A stretch of 64,000 nucleotides of DNA from Porphyra umbilicalis (GCA_002049455.2 KV918964.1:1-64000); one strand, 5' to 3'. Positions 33,468 to 44,639 are shown, numbered from the stretch's first letter. Notes: a model not told the origin generated them from the sequence alone. Numbers and translations: made by a program.

Positions 33468-34873
33468 GTAACTGAACACGCCCAACTGCTTTACTCAGAT
33501 CCTTAGCTGACCAATCTGCAGGCGTCCTGAGATCCCAGTCAGAATTTTCTCAATTCGACTCTCTCATCGACAGCAGGAGTTAGACTGCCACACACACAAG
33601 CTCCTTTCGAATTGTTGTGGCTTCGTATTGTTCTGGAACAACGCATCCTTTAATGTTCCGTATTCCCTGCAGAGTGTTTCCTGCGCTTGCCCGCCCTTCG
33701 CTTTCTTCCTTCTACCCCTTTCCCACCCAATGTATCTGTTCTGCTTGTATGCACAGGGGATGAAGCGGTCTCCCCCCTCTCCCCCCCCCCTTCCTGTGCC
33801 TCTGCAACTGCCCACTTCCCCAGTGGTGACCTCACCTGTGGGACAGACGGAGGACGAACAGTCGACACCGGAGGTTGGGGTGATGGTAAAAATGCAATGG
33901 GGTCGAAGAACAGGTAGGAATAGAGAATGGGGGGGGCGCGGTTGGCGGGGAAAAATGGAGAGGGGGGGAATGAGGAGCAGGGGAGGGGGGGGGGTGGCCG
34001 GGACGTCAGGATCAGAAACAACGGCGAGCCGGGCTGTCGGAGCCGCAACCGATCCAAGCGCAGATGTGCCCTATGCGTGAAAGTGGGCGGGTTCCGCGCG
34101 CAATCATCATGATTGCGCGCGGAACCCGCAATGATTGCGGGCGGTGGGTGCATGATGCACCCACCCAAGGCGCCAACCATTTTGGGCGGGCAACAAGCTT
34201 CAGCCAATCAACGTGCCAAGATCAATCCGCCACCGTCATCGGGACTCACCTCAATAGGTCTCGCCTCATCACGGCGTCGATTGCATCGAATGCAGGCCCC
34301 CTTCGCCGCCGCGTCATCCGCTTTCCTCCAGCCGCCCTCCTCCACTGTTCAACAGTTCCTCCCCCCCTCCCCCCCCCCATTCCTTCTCTCCCCCCCCCCC
34401 TCCCCCTCTCCCTCTCCTCCGCTTCCTCTCTCTCCCACTTTTATCCGTCCCCACTCTTCCCCGTCAGTCCTCTGTTCCCCCCTCCTTGTGGCTGGGGACT
34501 GGAAATGACACAAGTGGTCACAGGACTGGACAACTGCGCAGGCACACGGAATGACGGGGGGAAGGGGGGAGACCGCTTCATCCCCTGTGCATACAAGCAG
34601 AACAGATACATTGGGTGGGAAAGGGGTAGAAGGAAGAAAGCGAAGGGCGGGCAAGCGCAGGAAACACTCTGCAGGGAATACGGAACATTAAAGGATGCGT
34701 TGTTCCAGAACAATACGAAGCCACAACAATTCGAAAGGAGCTTGTGTGTGTGGCAGTCTAACTCCTGCTGTCGATGAGAGAGTCGAATTGAGAAAATTCT
34801 GACCGGGATCTCAGAACGCCTGCCGATTGGTCAGCTGAGGATCTGAGAAAAGCAGATGGGCGTTGTCAGTTAC
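33468..34873. mobile_element. Foldback-type element with about 360-bp inverted arms
   Basis: The left arm (33468 to about 33840) and right arm (about 34500 to 34873) are near-identical inverted copies. Both carry GAATTTTCTCAATTCGACTC, GTTGTGGCTTCGTATTGTTC and CCCAATGTATCTGTTCTGCT in opposite orientations. The outer ends ACTGAACACGCCCA and ACTGACAACGCCCA are flanked by TA, suggesting a TA target duplication. The interior is poly-C/poly-G-rich and includes twin hairpins at the centre. No coding sequence is apparent; short ORFs reading KAKGGQAQETLCREYG appear in both arms only because the arms are copies. Confidence 0.85.
34087..34165. repeat. Twin perfect palindromes at the foldback centre
   Basis: 34087-34129 has 21-bp perfectly complementary arms around one base (GCGGGTTCCGCGCGCAATCA is the start of the arm). 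34143-34165 has 11-bp arms (GGTGGGTGCAT) around one base. They lie at the midpoint of the foldback element. Confidence 0.9.
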
Positions 34874-36118
34874 ACCCTCCTCTCGGACGCGCCACAGCCT
34901 CGTCCCGCGACAGTTGTGTTGGGATTCGAAACTTGTACCACTCGGCAACACCCAAGATACCGGTGTGAATGGTCCTGATGAGTTGAAACTTTTAGTCCAA
35001 CAAGTCGCACATGGACCGCCGCCGATGCCGCCGTCTTGCACGAGCGGCGGGCCCACGGCTGGTTTGCAACATGGCAGCCTCGGTTTCCGACCCCGCCGAG
35101 CGCACAGTCGCCCAGTCCCTCGCTGTCACGTGGACGCCCATTGGCGGTTGACGCCCTTGCCACAGCTGTTCTGGCGTAGGCCGATCACCATATGGGCCGA
35201 CTTGGCTACCCCGGTGGAACATGTTTTCGTTCATGTTGAAGCGCTGCAAAGAGCAGCATGAAGCTGCTGCTGCTAGGCGAACGCTTTGGTTGGCTCTTGC
35301 GCTGGTTCCAACAAAGGCTGCCACTTTTGTCGCTGTGAGTGCTGCTGCTGCTTTCTTAGCTGATCTTGATGCTGCTGTTTCCTTTCGTTTCGTTTCTGTT
35401 GACGCTGCAGCTGCTGCGGTTGTTCCTTCTGCTGTTCTAGTGTTGTGGTTGCTGTTGAGGTCGCTGCAGCTGCTCTTGGCGCGGGTTCCACTGAATTTTC
35501 CGCTGACGTTGCGATTGATGATGCTGCTGCTGCTCTTCCTGCTGCTGCAGTTATTGTGTCGTTCCTGTTACTGGTGTTGCTGGTACTGCTGGCGATAAAT
35601 TTGCAGTTCCTTCTGCTACTTTTCCGTAGCCACCGCCATCGGCGCCGCCGCCGCCGCTGCCGCCAGGTACTGCACAATCGCCGCCGGTGCGGCCATTTCC
35701 GCCTTCTGCAGCTGCTGTTGCTCAGAGGAGGCGGGCGCTGGCACCACCTGCTGTCTGATGGTGTGGTTGTCGCCCCAGCGACGCGTGCTACTGAGCCGGC
35801 GCCGCCAGGGCGGTCACGGCCGCCTGCGACAGCTGCCGCTGCATGGTCGAAGCAACTCTTCACAAACCGCCTCCGTTGTTTTGCCCACAGGTGGTAACAA
35901 GCATGTGCTCCGTGTGGCTGCAGCGGTCTGCCATTGTGAATACACTGTCTTCGGGCTAGAAGCGGCAGCGGCCGTGACTGCGGCGGCGCAGACGGCGGCG
36001 GCAATCACGGCTGCGACGGCAAGGGCTACCTCGACAGCCTTGTCGGAGCCCTGGTTCTCTGCGGCGCGGCGCGTTCCGCTCCCACCGGGATCGGTTCTGG
36101 CGCACGCTGCGGCCACAA
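34874..36118. other. Low-complexity region, no supported gene
   Basis: From 35258 the plus strand is rich in CTG/GCT triplets, giving Ala/Leu-rich frames on plus and Gln/Arg-rich frames on minus. A plus-strand stretch near 35880-36180 (NKHVLRVAAAVCHCEYTVFG) reads fairly like protein and could be the beginning of the ORF at 36119, but it is in another frame. Confidence 0.35.
35258..35620 (+). repeat. CTG/GCT triplet-rich tract
   Basis: Many interrupted runs of GCTGCTGCTG and TTGCTGTT occur over about 360 bp. The minus strand would encode poly-Gln-like text (LEQQKEQPQQLQRQQKRNER). This looks like decayed microsatellite DNA or a Gln-rich coding segment; I cannot tell which. Confidence 0.7.
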
Positions 36119-36796
36119 ATGGGGCGAAGGCCACCGCGGCTTCGGCGCTGTCGGCGGCCGATTGTGTCGGTGGTTGCAGCGACGGTTACGATTGTGGCGG
36201 TGGTGGCTGTGGCCACCGCCGGCGACAGGGCGCACGAGCAGCCAGGGCCGCCGCTACCGCCAAAGAACGTCAGACCCATTTGTCGGCGTCTCATCGACGG
36301 AGACGATGCAGCAACGAGGGATGCGCTGCCGTACGATGGCATGCTGATGCCGGCGCTCTTCCGTCGACTCGCGATATGTCCGCAAAATCTAGTTACGACT
36401 GAATCCGAGGCGGCGAAGGTGGCGGTCGACTGGGCTTTTGGCAATACGCACTCGCACCATGTCCCGCGCCGAGCCCTGACTAATCATCTTTGGCATCTCG
36501 GCGTGCTCGCAGAGCAACGCATGAGGATAATTTCGAATATGGTAGATCAGCATGTCCATCAGCGGCCGTCATACTCGCAAGCGTCGTTGTGGTTGTTTTG
36601 CCAGTCTGCGTTGCGCCACACCAACCTGCTCTCGCCGAAGTTCTGCTCCCAGTGCCTCCACTGCGCGGGCGCGACACCAATGCTGCTGCGCACCTTGCTG
36701 CGCTCCACAACGTCGGATAGCATTCAGACAGCACAAGCGCAGACGTGCTCAGAATACGACTTCCTCCAGGCAGAACGAGCAGATGCCTTTGTCTAA
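36119..36796 (+). CDS. Unidentified ORF, 225 residues
   Basis: After a low-complexity N-terminal third the frame reads as ordinary protein: PPKNVRPICRRLIDGDDAAT, DALPYDGMLMPALFRRLAIC, EAAKVAVDWAFGNTHSHHVP and RMRIISNMVDQHVHQRPSYS. A Cys/His-rich segment follows (FCSQCLHCAGATPMLLRT). Opposite-strand frames here are Arg-rich and look like shadows. The start may lie further down than 36119, since the first 40 residues are repetitive. A possible hydrophobic N-terminal run (VSVVAATVTIVAVVAVATAG) may be real or a product of the repetitive DNA. The family is not recognised and there is no supporting neighbour. Confidence 0.4.
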   Translation: MGRRPPRLRRCRRPIVSVVAATVTIVAVVAVATAGDRAHEQPGPPLPPKNVRPICRRLIDGDDAATRDALPYDGMLMPALFRRLAICPQNLVTTESEAAKVAVDWAFGNTHSHHVPRRALTNHLWHLGVLAEQRMRIISNMVDQHVHQRPSYSQASLWLFCQSALRHTNLLSPKFCSQCLHCAGATPMLLRTLLRSTTSDSIQTAQAQTCSEYDFLQAERADAFV

Positions 36797-38260
36797 CGGC
36801 ACTCAGTGCGCGGCCGGCGGCGTCCGAGAAAGCGGCGGCGGGCAGTGGCGTCGCAAGCGGCAGCGCGCGACGCAAAGGCGGCGACGGCGGCAAAACCGGT
36901 CGGGATGGCCGGCGGCAGCGACGGCCGCGACTGCGGCAGCAGGCAAAGAAAGCGCGCGGACTGCGGCGAAGCCATCCGGTGATTTCGATGGTGGCGGGCG
37001 CAGGCTGCGCCACCAGCGGCGCCGGGCGCCGGCGGCGGCCAACAAAGGCCACGATGGCGGCGACGGTGGCGCAACAGGCCGAAGTGGCCTGAAGCGGCGA
37101 CAGTCGCGACGGCGGCAGCCGGCAAGAAAAATGCGACGATGAGGTGAAGACCAGCAGGTGCAGCCGAAGGTGGCGCGCGACATTGGCTACGCAGCCGCCG
37201 GCACCGGGCCCCGGCGACGGCTGGCAAGCGTGGTGACGGAGGCGACGGCGGCGCAACCGATCGGAGTGGCCGGCGGCGGCGACGGCCGCGATGGCGACCG
37301 AATGCGACGATGTTGGCAAAAGCCGGCGGCGGCGGGCGACGTCGGCGGCGGCCACAAACGGCGAGGGCGGCGCAACCGTCCGGGGAAGGCCGAAGACGAC
37401 CACGTCGACGGCTCAGCAAGCGGCGCTGTGCGCCGCCGGCAGCGGCGACGGCAGCACCAGCGGCCGACAAGAACGTCAGCCGCGGAGTCCGCGGCACCGG
37501 GCGATGGCGGCGGCGGGCGACGTCAGCGGGGCAGCCGGAAGTGCCAAAGGCCGGCAGAGGTGGCCAAAAATGGCGACGGTGGCCCCGGGGGCGGCTGGCG
37601 ACGTCTGCGTCGCAGCCGGTGGCGCCGGGGGTCGAAAACGGTGGCAAAAGAGGGAAACGGCGGCACGACCGGCTGAGGCAGTCAATGGCGTCCACGTCAT
37701 TGCAATAACCGGGCAACCACTGGCGATGGCGGCAACCCGCATACCGGTCGGGGCGGCGCCGGCGGTAAAACCGGTGTCTGTGGGCGATGGAGGTGTTGGC
37801 CGTATGCGACAGCCGCGCATCAACTGGCCGCTGAGGCGAAGGCTGGAAAGGTCGGCAGCGGCGGCGTTGACGGACGGCGGCGGCGGCGGTGGCAGCAGCG
37901 GTGGTGGTGGTGGTTCCAAGCGACTGCAATGGCAGGCGGCGGCTGCGGTGGGCAATAGCGGCGGCACGGCCGGCGGCGGCAGCGGCCCAGCACACATGGG
38001 GGTCGACACAGTCGTTCACTGCACAACTGGGCGCGGCTACCGAGGTCAGCGGCGTCACTGTCGCTGGCAGCGGTCCGCGTTGGCGACGGACACACAGCCA
38101 AAGCTAGGAGCACCGCGATCGATGGCAGCGGCCGACAGTGGCGTCTAACGGCGGCGTCGGACGGCGGCGGCGGCGGCACGACCGCCGCGCGTCAACAGAA
38201 CACCGGCTTGACGTCAGTGGGAGACGTTCAAGCCGGGGCGTCGGCCGTGATCAATTGTGG
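36797..38260. repeat. Degenerate CGG/GACGGC-rich repeat region
   Basis: Units such as GCCGGCGGCGGCGACGGCCG and GGCCGGCGGCAGCGACGGCC recur with heavy variation. This keeps frames open on both strands (a 421-residue minus ORF and a 285-residue plus ORF overlap). No gene is called. Confidence 0.65.
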
Positions 38261-38409
38261 CGGCGCCGCACCTGCCGCCGAGATTACGGAGACGGGGCGA
38301 TTTCATTGCTAGGGCCCACCAACGGTTGCATGGCGATGGACGGGAAGACAAGCCCAGATCAGAGTTGGTTCCGATGCACCCCGGCGTTGCAGCGAATATT
38401 CTCCCCAGA

Positions 38410-38812
38410 TATTGCTGATCCCCGAAGTTTGTCCTGGTGGACAGAGACTGACTTGCAGACCGACTCTCTCCACCAATCAGATGCGCCCCTCGGACTGACT
38501 TGGTGCGCCTGATTGCTTACATGTGCCCATCCAGCCTGGAAATCGACATCAGCTCCTCTCTTTTTCTGCACTTCTGGCAAGGAAACAGTAGAAAATCTCA
38601 AGATTTCGCGTAGGCAGCTTGCTCCGTGCCAAGAAAATCGGATCAAGCGGCAACAAACAGTGAGTTCTGCTGGATGCAAGGTCCTGGTACCGAATGCGGG
38701 CTTTCTATTGGCTTCGATGCCGTCTTACTGTCGTTTTCGACCAATAGAGTGCTGTTATTCACAGTCAGTCTCTGTCTCTGTCCCGCAGGACAAAATTCGG
38801 GGATCAGCAATA
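38410..38812. mobile_element. MITE copy 2 (403 bp)
   Basis: Same family, length and orientation as 30232-30634, with the same TATTGCTGATCCCCGAA and GGGGATCAGCAATA ends. The interiors differ by scattered substitutions. It lies 138 bases to the left of the PIF-B terminal repeat. Confidence 0.85.
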
Positions 38813-38949
38813 GGAAGCTGCTGCCTCTCATGAGAACCCCAAAGGCAGAAAATAAGGGGAAGGACGGGAGTGCCGACCTTTGGTCTTGAGCTTGCTACAG
38901 TGCATATCCGATTATGTATCACATTGACGCACGCACAGCCATGCAGTAA

Positions 38950-38980
38950 GAGCACACCTAACAACGTCTCCCCCAAGTTC
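38950..38980. repeat. PIF-B left terminal inverted repeat
   Basis: GAGCACACCTAACAACGTCT begins the 31-bp repeat, which ends CCCCAAGTTC. Preceded by TAA (38947-38949). Confidence 0.9.
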
Positions 38981-40921
38981 TGAAACCCCAAACGGAATAT
39001 GCCACGTTTGCTTACGTGAAGGGCGGTGAGCGGCCCCCCATTTTTCTCATCCAAGAGGGCCCTCTGCCCTCCTGGAGCTACCGGAAACAAGGGCTACATG
39101 GTCACCGGATGGGGAAAGTAAGATGGAAGAAGCGCGCCCAGCAACGTTCGTCCCCAAGTGGTCCAAATTCGTGCATATCGTGAAGCAGTCTCGTTGGCAA
39201 GACACACAGGACGAGAAGGCTGCCGTGCGGCAGAGATCATGAGACAAAGTGTCTATGATCCTAGTGGAACCTTCCAAATCGCGGCAATAAAATACACTTT
39301 TGGCACACACGTCTGAAATAGAGAGACACGAATCGTGAACATCGGACGAAGTGGTCGCACCACGCGTCCAGATTCAGCATGGCGGGAGAAATTTGGCACA
39401 CTTGTCTCAAACCCGAGTCTCACGGGACATAACAGAGGTGTTGGCGTTGGTCGAGGTTCCCTCAACGGGGGCGTGATGCGATGCGCTGTCGCGACAAGCC
39501 CGAGTCGTGGACCGCGCGGTCCGTCCCGAAGCGCCATTTGGGTGCTTCCAGAAGCAACGGTGGCCGACGCCGTTCGTTGGACGAAGCGTTGGCAGTCCCT
39601 GGAGGTGGACTTGTCCAATAATCCATTGGGGCAGTATCGCTGGTCCGACGCCAGAAAACTGGTCCGATCCCGCAACCAGTCTCACGAATTGTTTGCTTGA
39701 CATGGGGAAATATTGAAAAGGTTGTAGTCGTATGGAGCCTTGTCATTGGCTCGCGGAATTGTTTAGAAAAACACAGATGGGTGGCGGATTCGATGCGGCG
39801 AGGGGTCAGCCGGCCCGTGATCAGATTGCGTTGTTTCCTGTGTCGTGTGAGCCCGTCTTCCGCCCATCCGGTCATTTGGGGCCACCACGTGACCACCGCA
39901 GATTTGGCGGGGGTGCGTTGAGGGCGCGCGGGTCACCGCGCATTGCGGCTGGGGAGGCGTCACCCGGGGTTTGTGTCCACCTCGGTCGCCCTCTAAGACA
40001 CCTCGTGTGTTTCGGGCCCGCTGCGGGCCTGCGCCCCGCCCCGCCCCCTCGTCCAGCGCGCACGAGGGGTCCCGGGGGCACGATCGAGCACTGGTGCAGC
40101 TTGCGGGGGCGCGCCGCCCTCCCGCCCTCTGGCCCAACGACCGCCTGCGCGAAACCGATCACGTGCTTGGCGCCGGCGTGCCTGAGCCGAAGACGCCGGC
40201 GGCTCCTGCCCCTCCTCCCCCTGCCCCACTCGTGCTGATTCTCTCCTTCTTGCCTCCCGCGCGCGACTGTTGCAACTGACACGCCGCCGGTGTACCGCGA
40301 GTTCCGGCGGCGCGCCCATGTGCTCTGGTCACTGCTCCCCCCTTGTCCCCGTCTCCACCTCCGGCCTTCAAAAGCCGGCCTTCTTCTTCACCCCCCTTTC
40401 CGATCATGACCCGTAAGCCGGACCTGGAGCGCGACACGGAGCGTCGCCGTGACCAGCGTCGACGTCATCAAGAGCGGCTCGTGGTGCTCGCGCGGTGCAC
40501 GTGCTCCTGTCACGTCGCGGGCTGCCCACTTTGCTCAACGTTGGCCCCACCACGCAGGGGGCCCGCGCTTCCTGTCTCTGGTAGCTGTGCGCCGCCGGCT
40601 GGCAAAGGACCGCCGGTAGCTGGCGGCGCCAGGGTGCCGCCGCCCAACGCTACACCGAACTAGGGCGGCGGGAATTGTTCCGGGGGGGCGGGACGGTCGT
40701 CACTGCCGGCGCGCGGCAGCTGGGGACCGGGACCAAGGTTTGATCCCAACCAAGGTGGCGGACATTTGGGAGGGGGAGCGGGACGGGCGTCGCTGCCGCC
40801 GCGTGACTAGTGGGTGCCGCCGGCTCCTTGAAAGGGCAATCAAGCCGGCGGCCGTTGAGAGCAACCGCCCGACGGCAACGGCGGACACAACGGTCGGGGG
40901 TGGAATACAGGCGGCCGTTGA
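38981..40921. other. PIF-B left subterminal region, no supported gene
   Basis: 38981-40020 is mixed sequence with no recognisable domain. A short direct repeat resembling TTTGGCACAC occurs near 39299 and 39390. From 40020 the sequence turns GC-rich and repetitive and leads into the Gly/Pro-rich ORF. A promoter for the plus-strand genes would be expected here but no element is clear. Confidence 0.4.
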
Positions 40922-41246
40922 GTGTCTCCTCGCCGCTGTGGCTTGGCGTCGCCGGCTGGTCGGTATTCTCAAGCCGGCAGCCACTGGGAGCCGTCGTTTC
41001 AACCGGACCACGACTACGGAGGCCGGGGACGGGACTCGAGGGACAGGGACGGATCTTCCCGCCGCGACGTGTGGGCGCCGCCGGGATCTCAAGGTCAAGG
41101 AGATCAACAGCCCGGTGGCCACGGCGGCGGTGGCTTCCATCCCAATCGCCAGCCTTCGCCGAGGCGGGACTGGGTGCCGCCGGGCGGGCCGCGTCCCCAT
41201 CAGCCCGGTGGCTTTGGGCCACTGAGCGAGGATTGGTGGCCGCCGG

Positions 41247-43028
41247 GTGGCCAAAAAAAGTCGTCATGCCGGCGGCCACGCTACACGCCACGACAACTGG
41301 GGGCAGCCGGGTGTTCAAGCTAGTCGTCAATCCGGCGGCCACGCGACGCGCCAAGACAACTGGGGGCTGCCGGGAGGTCACTCAAGTCGTCAAGCCGGCG
41401 GCCATGCGGGACCCTACAACAACTGGGGGCCGCCCGGTGGAGGACATCCCGAGACCGGCGCCTTTGAGCCGATCCGCGACAATTGGCAGCCGCCGGTCGG
41501 TGGCAGACTTCTGGACGCCGGCGGCTACGGTGCGCGTCGGGGGCCCTTCGGCGACGGTCCAGCGCCGCCGGCTGCTGCCCAATCGCCGCTAGCCGGCGGT
41601 GGCGCATCACCGGCCGCCGGTACGGGCGGCGACGCGCGCCGCACCGACGGACTAGTGCCGCCGGCAATTGCTCCATTCCCGCTCTCCAACGGCGGCGGAT
41701 CGCTTCGCGCCGGCAGCGGCGCGTCACCGGCCGCCGGTACCGGAGACGACGCGAGCCGCACAGACGGACAAGTGCCGCCGGCTGTTGCCTCGTCCTCGCT
41801 CGCCGGCGGTGGCGGATCGCCTCAAGCCGGCGGCGGCGCATCACCGGCCGCCGGTACGAAGGGCGACGCGCCTCGCGTGAACGGACAAGTGCCGCCGGCT
41901 GTTGCCCAACCACCGCTTGCCGGCGGCGGCGCGTTACCGGCCGCCGGTACCGGCGGCGACGCGCGCCGCACCGACGGACAAGTGCCGCCGGCTGTTGCTC
42001 TGTCCCCGGTCGCCGGCGGCGGCGAATCGCCTCGATCCGGCGGCGGCGCATCACCGGCCGCCGGTACGGGGGTCGACGCGCCCCGCGTAAACGGACAAGT
42101 GCCGCCGGCTGTTGCCCAACCACCGCTTGCCGGCGGCGGCGCGTCACCGGCCGCCGGTACCGGCGGCGACGCATCACCGGCCGGCGGCACGGGCAGCAAC
42201 GTTGCCCGCGCGAACGGACAAGTGCCGCCGGCTGCTGCCAAATCGTCGATAGCCAGCGGCGGCGCATCACCGGCCGCCTGTACCGGCGGCGACGCGCCCC
42301 GCCCCAACGGGCAAGTGCCGCCGGCCCGTGCCCCATCCCCACTCGCCGGCGGCGGCGGATCGCGTCGAGCCGGTGGCGGCGCATCACCGGCCGCCTGGAC
42401 CGGCGGCGACGCGCGCCGCACCGACGGACACGTCCCGCCGGCTGCTGCCCCGTCCTCGCTTGCCGGCGGCGGCTCATCACCGATCTCCGGTACCGGCGGC
42501 GACGCGCCCCGCACCGACGGACAAGTGCCGCCGGCTCGTGCTCCATTCCCACTTGCCGGCGGCGGCGGAGCGCCTCAAGCCGGCGGCGGCGCATCACCGG
42601 CCGCCGGTTCGGGGGGCGACGCGCCCCGCGGGAACGGCCAAGTGCCGCCGGCTGTTGCCCAACCACCGCTTGCCGGCGGCGGCGCGTCACCGGCCGCCGG
42701 TACCGGCGGCGGCTCATCACCGGCCGCCGGCACGGGCGGCGACGCGCCCCGCGCGATTGCACAACTGCCGCCGGCTGCTTCCCAAGCACCGCTTGCCGGC
42801 GGCGGCGCATCAACGGCTGTCGTTACCGGCGGCGACGCGCGCCGTGCCGACGGATACGTGCCGCCGGCTGCTGCTCCGTCCCCTCCCACCGGCGGCCGCT
42901 CATCACCGGCTGCCGGTACCGGCGGCGACGCGCTTCGCACGAACGTGCAGGTGCAGCCGGCTGCTGCGCGACCACCGCCAGCCGGCGGCGGCGCATCACC
43001 TACCAGCGGCGGTGGCACGTCCGTTTAG
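41247..43028 (+). CDS. PIF-B Gly/Pro/Ala-rich repeat ORF
   Basis: This 593-residue frame starts with DNWG-type repeats (HATRHDNWGQPG, HATRQDNWGLPGG, YNNWGPPGG). It continues as about 13 units of 31 or 39 residues (GGGASPAAGTGGDAPR then NGQVPPAVA). The same style of protein continues upstream in another frame (40922-41323, RRDWVPPGGPRPHQPGGFGP), so the true ORF was probably longer and has one frame break near 41250-41320. It stops 24 bases before the ORF1-B ATG. PIF-A has the same layout. It may be a separate disordered protein or the decayed low-complexity N-terminus of ORF1. Other frames are also open across the array, so coding status is likely but not certain. Confidence 0.45.
   Translation: MAKKSRHAGGHATRHDNWGQPGVQASRQSGGHATRQDNWGLPGGHSSRQAGGHAGPYNNWGPPGGGHPETGAFEPIRDNWQPPVGGRLLDAGGYGARRGPFGDGPAPPAAAQSPLAGGGASPAAGTGGDARRTDGLVPPAIAPFPLSNGGGSLRAGSGASPAAGTGDDASRTDGQVPPAVASSSLAGGGGSPQAGGGASPAAGTKGDAPRVNGQVPPAVAQPPLAGGGALPAAGTGGDARRTDGQVPPAVALSPVAGGGESPRSGGGASPAAGTGVDAPRVNGQVPPAVAQPPLAGGGASPAAGTGGDASPAGGTGSNVARANGQVPPAAAKSSIASGGASPAACTGGDAPRPNGQVPPARAPSPLAGGGGSRRAGGGASPAAWTGGDARRTDGHVPPAAAPSSLAGGGSSPISGTGGDAPRTDGQVPPARAPFPLAGGGGAPQAGGGASPAAGSGGDAPRGNGQVPPAVAQPPLAGGGASPAAGTGGGSSPAAGTGGDAPRAIAQLPPAASQAPLAGGGASTAVVTGGDARRADGYVPPAAAPSPPTGGRSSPAAGTGGDALRTNVQVQPAAARPPPAGGGASPTSGGGTSV
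41560..43020 (+). repeat. In-frame minisatellite, 93/117-bp units, about 13 copies
   Basis: Each unit has GCATCACCGGCCGCCGG, ACGGACAAGTGCCGCCGGCT and CTTGCCGGCGGCGG blocks. An optional 24-bp insert (GGATCGCCTCAAGCCGGCGG-type) makes the longer units. All lengths are multiples of three. Confidence 0.85.
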
Positions 43029-43051
43029 GCGGTCGCCGGGGAGGGCGGTTC

Positions 43052-44468
43052 ATGCCCCCTTCCCCACCTGTGGGTGGCGGCGGGGGCGCCGACCTGCTTG
43101 CCGCCACCTACGAGCCGGCTGCCATGGAGACTGGGCTTGGCTGGACGGACGAGGAGCGGGTGGCCCTCAGCCGGTCCTATCTGTCTACATCATTGGACGC
43201 TGTGAAGGGGTCGGACCAGACTGGAACAACCTTTTGGCCGGAGGTGGTCGGCGAGTGGAAGCGCCTATTGGTTGGTCGCCCTGGCGCTCGACGGCGCACC
43301 GAGCGCGGTGTCGAAGGGGAGCAGAGGCAGTGGGACAAGATCCGGATAGGGGTGAGCGAGTTTGGATCGCACTACTCGGCCGCTAAGCAGCTGTCGCTGA
43401 CAGGCAACCCGAGCGACGAGGATTTGATCAGCGCCGCTGTGGCGCGCTTCTGCGGGCTGAACATTTACAAGGCGATGCGGAAGGACCGGGCATCTCACAA
43501 GGCGAAGGGAAAGACAACGAAGCGAAAGGCGAAGCAGACGACCTGCCCGTGGGTGTCGTGTTGGCGGGTGTTACGCCACGTCGACAAATTTAGCGGCGCC
43601 GCCGGGGCCGCCGCCGTGGACGGCGGCGCTGGCGGCGCCGGCTCCTCAAGCGTGTCTGCCGGCGGCCGTGCCTCCCCAAGCGACTCGGACGAGGAGGAGA
43701 ACGGGCCGCCGGCGGCGGGTGCCTTTCAATCACGTCCGCGCGGTTCCAAGGCGGCCAAGCGGGAGATGAGTGAGGACATCCGCGCGTCGCGGACACTCAA
43801 GGCACTCGGTCGCTCTGCTGGCGCTGGCGCGGGCAACGACGGAGCTGACAGCTATGGCGTTTTTCAACACCGCGGAGATGCGCGACACCCCCTAGGCGAT
43901 TTCCTTCCGCGAGATGCACGCGCGCAAGCTGATGGCGGCGGCTGGCATGGACTTGTCCTCGTCCCCGCCGGCGATGTCGGCGGGCCCGGCGGGGACGGCC
44001 GCCGGCTTGGTGACGGACGCGGAATCGTCGACCGCTTCGGCAGCCGTGTCCGAGGTGCATCCGCCGCCGCCGGTCGGCAACAAGCCGGCGGCAGTCGAGT
44101 CCGAGGAGCACGCGAGGTCGTCGACCGCACCGGCGGACGTGTCGGAGGTGCATCCGCCGCCGCCGGCCGGCAACAAGCCGGCGGCAGTCGAGTCCGAGGT
44201 GCAATCGCCGCCGGCGTCTGGGCACAGCACGCCGGCGGCGCCTGCGACGACAGATCCTGTTCCCAAGTCGACAGGCCGAAGCAGGCCGAGCCGTGGCGCT
44301 CGGTCCCAGGTGACGGAGCAGGCGAAGGCGGCGGCGGCACTTGCTGCCGCGTCGACTACTTTGGAGGACGACGATGAGGTGTACTTGGTGCCCATGCACC
44401 ACGACAAGGCGGCGGACGACGCCGACTGTGCTGTTCAAGAGGCCAGTGGGGACGATGACCATTCCTAG
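43052..44468 (+). pseudogene. PIF-B ORF1, Myb/SANT-like DNA-binding protein (two breaks)
   Basis: The start chosen is ATG 43052 (MPPSPPVGGGGGADLLAATY). The Myb/SANT region (LGWTDEERVALSRSYLSTSL, TTFWPEVVGEWKRLLVGRPG, EQRQWDKIRIGVSEFGSHYS) is followed by the conserved block NPSDEDLISAAVARFCGLNI, then CPWVSCWRVLRHVDKFSGA. A one-base shift near 43795 moves the homologous text into the frame reading SVALLALARATTELTAMAFF. In that frame a TAG at 43893-43895 interrupts RDTP and AISFREMHARKL. The C-terminus (ESEVQSPPASGHSTPAAPAT to QEASGDDDHS) has two PPPPAGNKPAAVESE repeats. The partner transposase is open, so this element would need ORF1 from another copy. Confidence 0.75.
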
Positions 44469-44639
44469 TCCCTGTAGTGTTTGATGTGTATGTGCTTTGT
44501 TCTTTAGCGTGCCATTGGTTTTTCTTCCTCGTTGGGCAGGGGATTTTTTCCTACTTCTGTGCACCGCACATCCTACCAAGAATGCGCAACACCCCTCGTG
44601 GATCCCCTGCATTCCCTGCCACAGAAGTTTACCTCGCAA

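Noticed and set aside
36793-38058. 421-residue minus ORF
   Set aside because: It consists of Arg/Pro/Ala-rich readings of a degenerate CGG-type repeat.
41483-44377. 964-residue plus ORF
   Set aside because: The first 520 residues are an Arg-rich out-of-frame reading of the minisatellite; only the part from 43052 matches ORF1. It is not one gene.
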